A program made the position numbers and the translations under genes. Positions 61,955-64,000 of a DNA stretch of 64,000 nucleotides are shown here, piece after piece (position 1 is the first letter of the stretch; the number at the start of each line of letters is the position of its first letter). Below the pieces are notes generated by a model, which saw nothing but the letters and a program-made list of their open reading frames with translations, ran no database searches and was not told the DNA's origin. The stretch spans positions 558,001-622,000 of the forward strand of contig NZ_PJND01000007.1 of NCBI RefSeq assembly GCF_002846575.1. The letters are read 5' to 3'. This stretch comes from Flavobacterium lindanitolerans. GTDB lineage: Bacteria; Bacteroidota; Bacteroidia; Flavobacteriales; Flavobacteriaceae.

Positions 61955-63302
61955 TGAATTTAATACTATGGCAAAATATATCTTTAAATTTATGTTTCAC
62001 AATTAAATACTACATCTAAAAAGCTCTAGTTTTGATGTTTCTAAAATACTTTTATACTAGTAGAAATAACTTAACTGTTTTGTTCAACGAACTTCTTAAA
62101 GTCTTTCATAAAGTCAATAAATTCAGGATGGTCTAAAACGAGATCTTGCTTGTCTAATTTTCTCCCAGCACGTTGAGCCATTAAATCAATAAAAAATACT
62201 CCATATTTGTTACTACGCATGTAAACATCTTCATTTCCCCAAACAAACGATTTTTCTGGGTCATTGTTTTTACTTTTATCTACACCGTCTATTATACTTT
62301 GTACTATTTGAGGTGTCCAGTCAGAATCTGTAAAATTGTTTAGAACATAGTGTTCAGCTGTTTCTATCTCGACATCAAAATATTTCGCTTGAGATACTTT
62401 TTGAATTGAAAATTTATATTTCATAATATTTAAATTTTTGGATATGCATTCATTATATTTCCTAAATCATCAACCTCGATTATTATATCAAATCCTTGGG
62501 TTGAAACTCCTCGAAACCTATTAAATTGCTGGTTTGGTTTTTTTATAATTTTCTCAATTCCTTTTGGAACAGTTTTTTCATAAACATAAGCAATTTCTTG
62601 TTGAATTCTAATCAAATCCCAATTTTTTGGAAACATCGATGAACCCAATTCTTTAAGGAGATAACCATCTCTATATTTTATTTTTATTTTAGCTTGAAAT
62701 GGTATATCATTTGGTATGCTAGAAATTGATCTATAATTATTAGGAATAATAATTTCATCTAATTTAATTAACCCTTCTAAAATAGCAGAACCTCGGTGTC
62801 CTCCTTGCGCAACTAATACTTCATCTAAATACCTAAAACCAGAGGGCAAGATCCTTTCATATATTGAGCTGTTGAATTCTCCATCTAAATGATAAAAAAA
62901 TCCCCTTTCAAATTTATTCGCTAATTTTATAAAAGCAGCTTTTCGACCCTTTATTTTTTCAACGGATTCATTTAAATATTTAGTTGTTTCATCAACAGAT
63001 TTTTTAGTTTTTGAAAACAGTTCTTTTAAATAGCTTTCTACTTCGGATTTGCTTAGGCCATTGGCTATTTCTTCATTTTTATATATGAACGTATATAATC
63101 CTTCTTCATTTTTTGCAATCGCAACACCAACTTCATGTAGTTGAGCCCACCATTTTTTACGAACTAGATTATAGAAAAATTGTGCAAAAACAGTAATAGG
63201 GTCAATTAAACTATAAGTCAAGCCATTTGATAAAACTACCTTGCTTTTTACTCCCGCAAATAATTCATTTAACCATTTAAAAAGATACTCTAAAAGAAGA
63301 CC
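61955..63302 (-). repeat. Duplicated cassette, copy B (partner 59823-61143)
   Basis: Covers the tail, immunity gene and toxin tip of the active locus, matching copy A over more than 1.2 kb with a 33-base insertion at about 63069-63101. The insertion is flanked by the direct repeat TTCTTCATTTTT (63069-63080 and 63102-63113). Confidence 0.85.
62071..62424 (-). CDS. Putative immunity protein of EndoU-like toxin, copy B
   Basis: A 117-residue protein (MKYKFSIQKVSQAKYFDVEI; ending DFMKDFKKFVEQNS) directly downstream of the intact toxin, 5 bases after its stop. The second half is the same as copy A; the first half carries substitutions such as D17/V18 for S/I, and V for D before WGNED, in parallel with the differing toxin tip ends. 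This pattern is what is expected if the first half carries toxin specificity. No recognised family. Confidence 0.7.
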   Translation of the reverse strand: MKYKFSIQKVSQAKYFDVEIETAEHYVLNNFTDSDWTPQIVQSIIDGVDKSKNNDPEKSFVWGNEDVYMRSNKYGVFFIDLMAQRAGRKLDKQDLVLDHPEFIDFMKDFKKFVEQNS

Positions 63303-64000
63303 TAAATTTTTAGATTTTTCCCTAATGTAAGCAAAAATAGCTAAAAGATTTTCAAAGCCAATAACCACTTTATCAGAAAATTTAAAGACAAATTTTTCCA
63401 TGGTCTTAAAAATATTTATCAAAGAGTCTGCCAGTTTTTTAAATGCATCTGCTGCTGTTTTGGCGCCACCTGTAAACAATATTTCCAAAATAAGTTGAAT
63501 GATAAACCCAATGATATAGCCATAGTAATAGGCAACCTTGTCGAGATTGGGCATTGCTGCATTTTCGGTTAACCAGGCAAACGCCCTCGTTGGGAGAGTA
63601 AGGATAAACGCTGCACTTTTTGTAAAGAATTCGATTAAGGCTTTCAGATTTTCTTTGCTAAAAAGATTCTCGAGTGTTTCAACCATGTTTTCAATTATCT
63701 CAAAGAACAGACTGAGATAGCTTGGCAAGTTCTCCGCTATATTTTTCCCTTTTTTCTGCAATGCTGCCAAGGCCTTACAGATTATCGATAGAATGTCGAA
63801 AATTCCTTTTATCGCGTCTACAATGCTGTTTATGATTCCAACGATATAGGCATTGTACAATACGAAAACAGTTTCTGCAAAATCAAGAGCCTTACCCAAC
63901 GGATCGCCCAGAAAATCCTTTACTTTTCGTAGCATATAAAGCAGCTGATTGATGATTTTTTTAAAAAAATCAGCTTTGCCAATGGTTTTTTTGCTCTCCT
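62430..64000 (-). CDS. Polymorphic toxin, C-terminal part, with EndoU-like nuclease tip (continues beyond window)
   Basis: The frame is open through the window end, so the N-terminus is missing; a Met at 63935 is probably internal because codons upstream (RRAKKTIGKADFFKKIINQL) stay open. The visible 520 residues have several hydrophobic stretches (YNAYIVGIINSIVDAIKGIF; YYYGYIIGFIIQLILEILF) and helical segments. The tip begins at about 63318 (SKNLGLLLEYLFKWLNELF). The final 140 residues look EndoU-like: GGHRGSAILEG, then IPFQAKIKIKYRDG, SSMFPKNWDLIRIQQEIAYV, and a final GFDIIIEVDDLGNIMNAYP close to the bacterial EndoU C-terminus. EndoU toxins cut RNA. The delivery system cannot be seen here. 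Confidence 0.65.
   Translation of the reverse strand, partial: ESKKTIGKADFFKKIINQLLYMLRKVKDFLGDPLGKALDFAETVFVLYNAYIVGIINSIVDAIKGIFDILSIICKALAALQKKGKNIAENLPSYLSLFFEIIENMVETLENLFSKENLKALIEFFTKSAAFILTLPTRAFAWLTENAAMPNLDKVAYYYGYIIGFIIQLILEILFTGGAKTAADAFKKLADSLINIFKTMEKFVFKFSDKVVIGFENLLAIFAYIREKSKNLGLLLEYLFKWLNELFAGVKSKVVLSNGLTYSLIDPITVFAQFFYNLVRKKWWAQLHEVGVAIAKNEEGLYTFIYKNEEIANGLSKSEVESYLKELFSKTKKSVDETTKYLNESVEKIKGRKAAFIKLANKFERGFFYHLDGEFNSSIYERILPSGFRYLDEVLVAQGGHRGSAILEGLIKLDEIIIPNNYRSISSIPNDIPFQAKIKIKYRDGYLLKELGSSMFPKNWDLIRIQQEIAYVYEKTVPKGIEKIIKKPNQQFNRFRGVSTQGFDIIIEVDDLGNIMNAYPKI

Overview
The window comes from a Bacteroidota genome, most likely Flavobacterium or a close relative. Support for this: low GC, Bacteroidetes-type lipoprotein signals, families typical of the group (DUF4175, DUF4837, a GH3-like enzyme, carboxypeptidase-like regulatory domain proteins, GlnRS with a C-terminal extension), and repeated TAnnTTTG-type -7 promoter elements with few Shine-Dalgarno sites. 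Species cannot be fixed from the sequence alone.

Left part (about 1-20.6 kb), almost all minus strand. A surface-polysaccharide cluster (1-8.7 kb) encodes a UDP-glucuronate decarboxylase-like enzyme, three glycosyltransferases, a methyltransferase, two polytopic Wzy/ligase-type proteins and a Wzx flippase, most genes overlapping or nearly touching. It is followed by a lipoprotein, a Wzz-like two-TM protein coupled to a large nucleosidase-like protein, two tandem carboxypeptidase-like regulatory domain proteins, a GH3-family enzyme, an M23 peptidase, tatA, a DoxX protein, an HTH protein, Tex and rpiB.

Centre (20.7-44.5 kb). A 0.6 kb AT-rich gene-free stretch between rpiB and DUF2007/rnr holds three copies of the 8-mer TGTTAACA and several weak DnaA-box-like words. 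Gene orientation switches here from mostly minus to mostly plus. About 17 kb to the right, three 16-bp parS (ParB-binding) sites lie in and around ybeY-mnmG. Together these make the 20.7-21.3 kb gap a candidate replication origin. Genes on the right are mainly housekeeping: rnr, tRNA-Cys, an LtaS-like sulfatase, folB, glnS, a YtxH/holin-like trio, a stomatin-like SPFH protein, gltX, DUF4175, ybeY, mnmG, a Skp-like lipoprotein and a PIF1/RecD-like helicase. A 7-bp tandem repeat of 8 perfect units sits between gltX and the DUF4175 gene.

Right housekeeping part (44.5-55.9 kb): DoxX, holB, DUF4239, pgk, a LysM lytic transglycosylase, a DUF4837 lipoprotein, a GNAT protein, a double OmpA-domain protein, a CtpA-like S41 protease and rnpA.

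Far right (55.9-64 kb), all minus strand and the most unusual part. An M15 endolysin-like peptidase, a lipoprotein, a small protein and a patatin phospholipase form a tight operon. Upstream of it is an array of polymorphic-toxin cassettes: a large toxin with an EndoU-like tip (cut by the window end) plus its immunity gene, then three displaced cassettes in different states of decay, including an orphan SUKH immunity gene. The cassettes are separated by a repeated spacer made of a UUCG-loop terminator and the sequence encoding the start of the toxin tip. This looks like a recombinational store of toxin tips and immunity genes.
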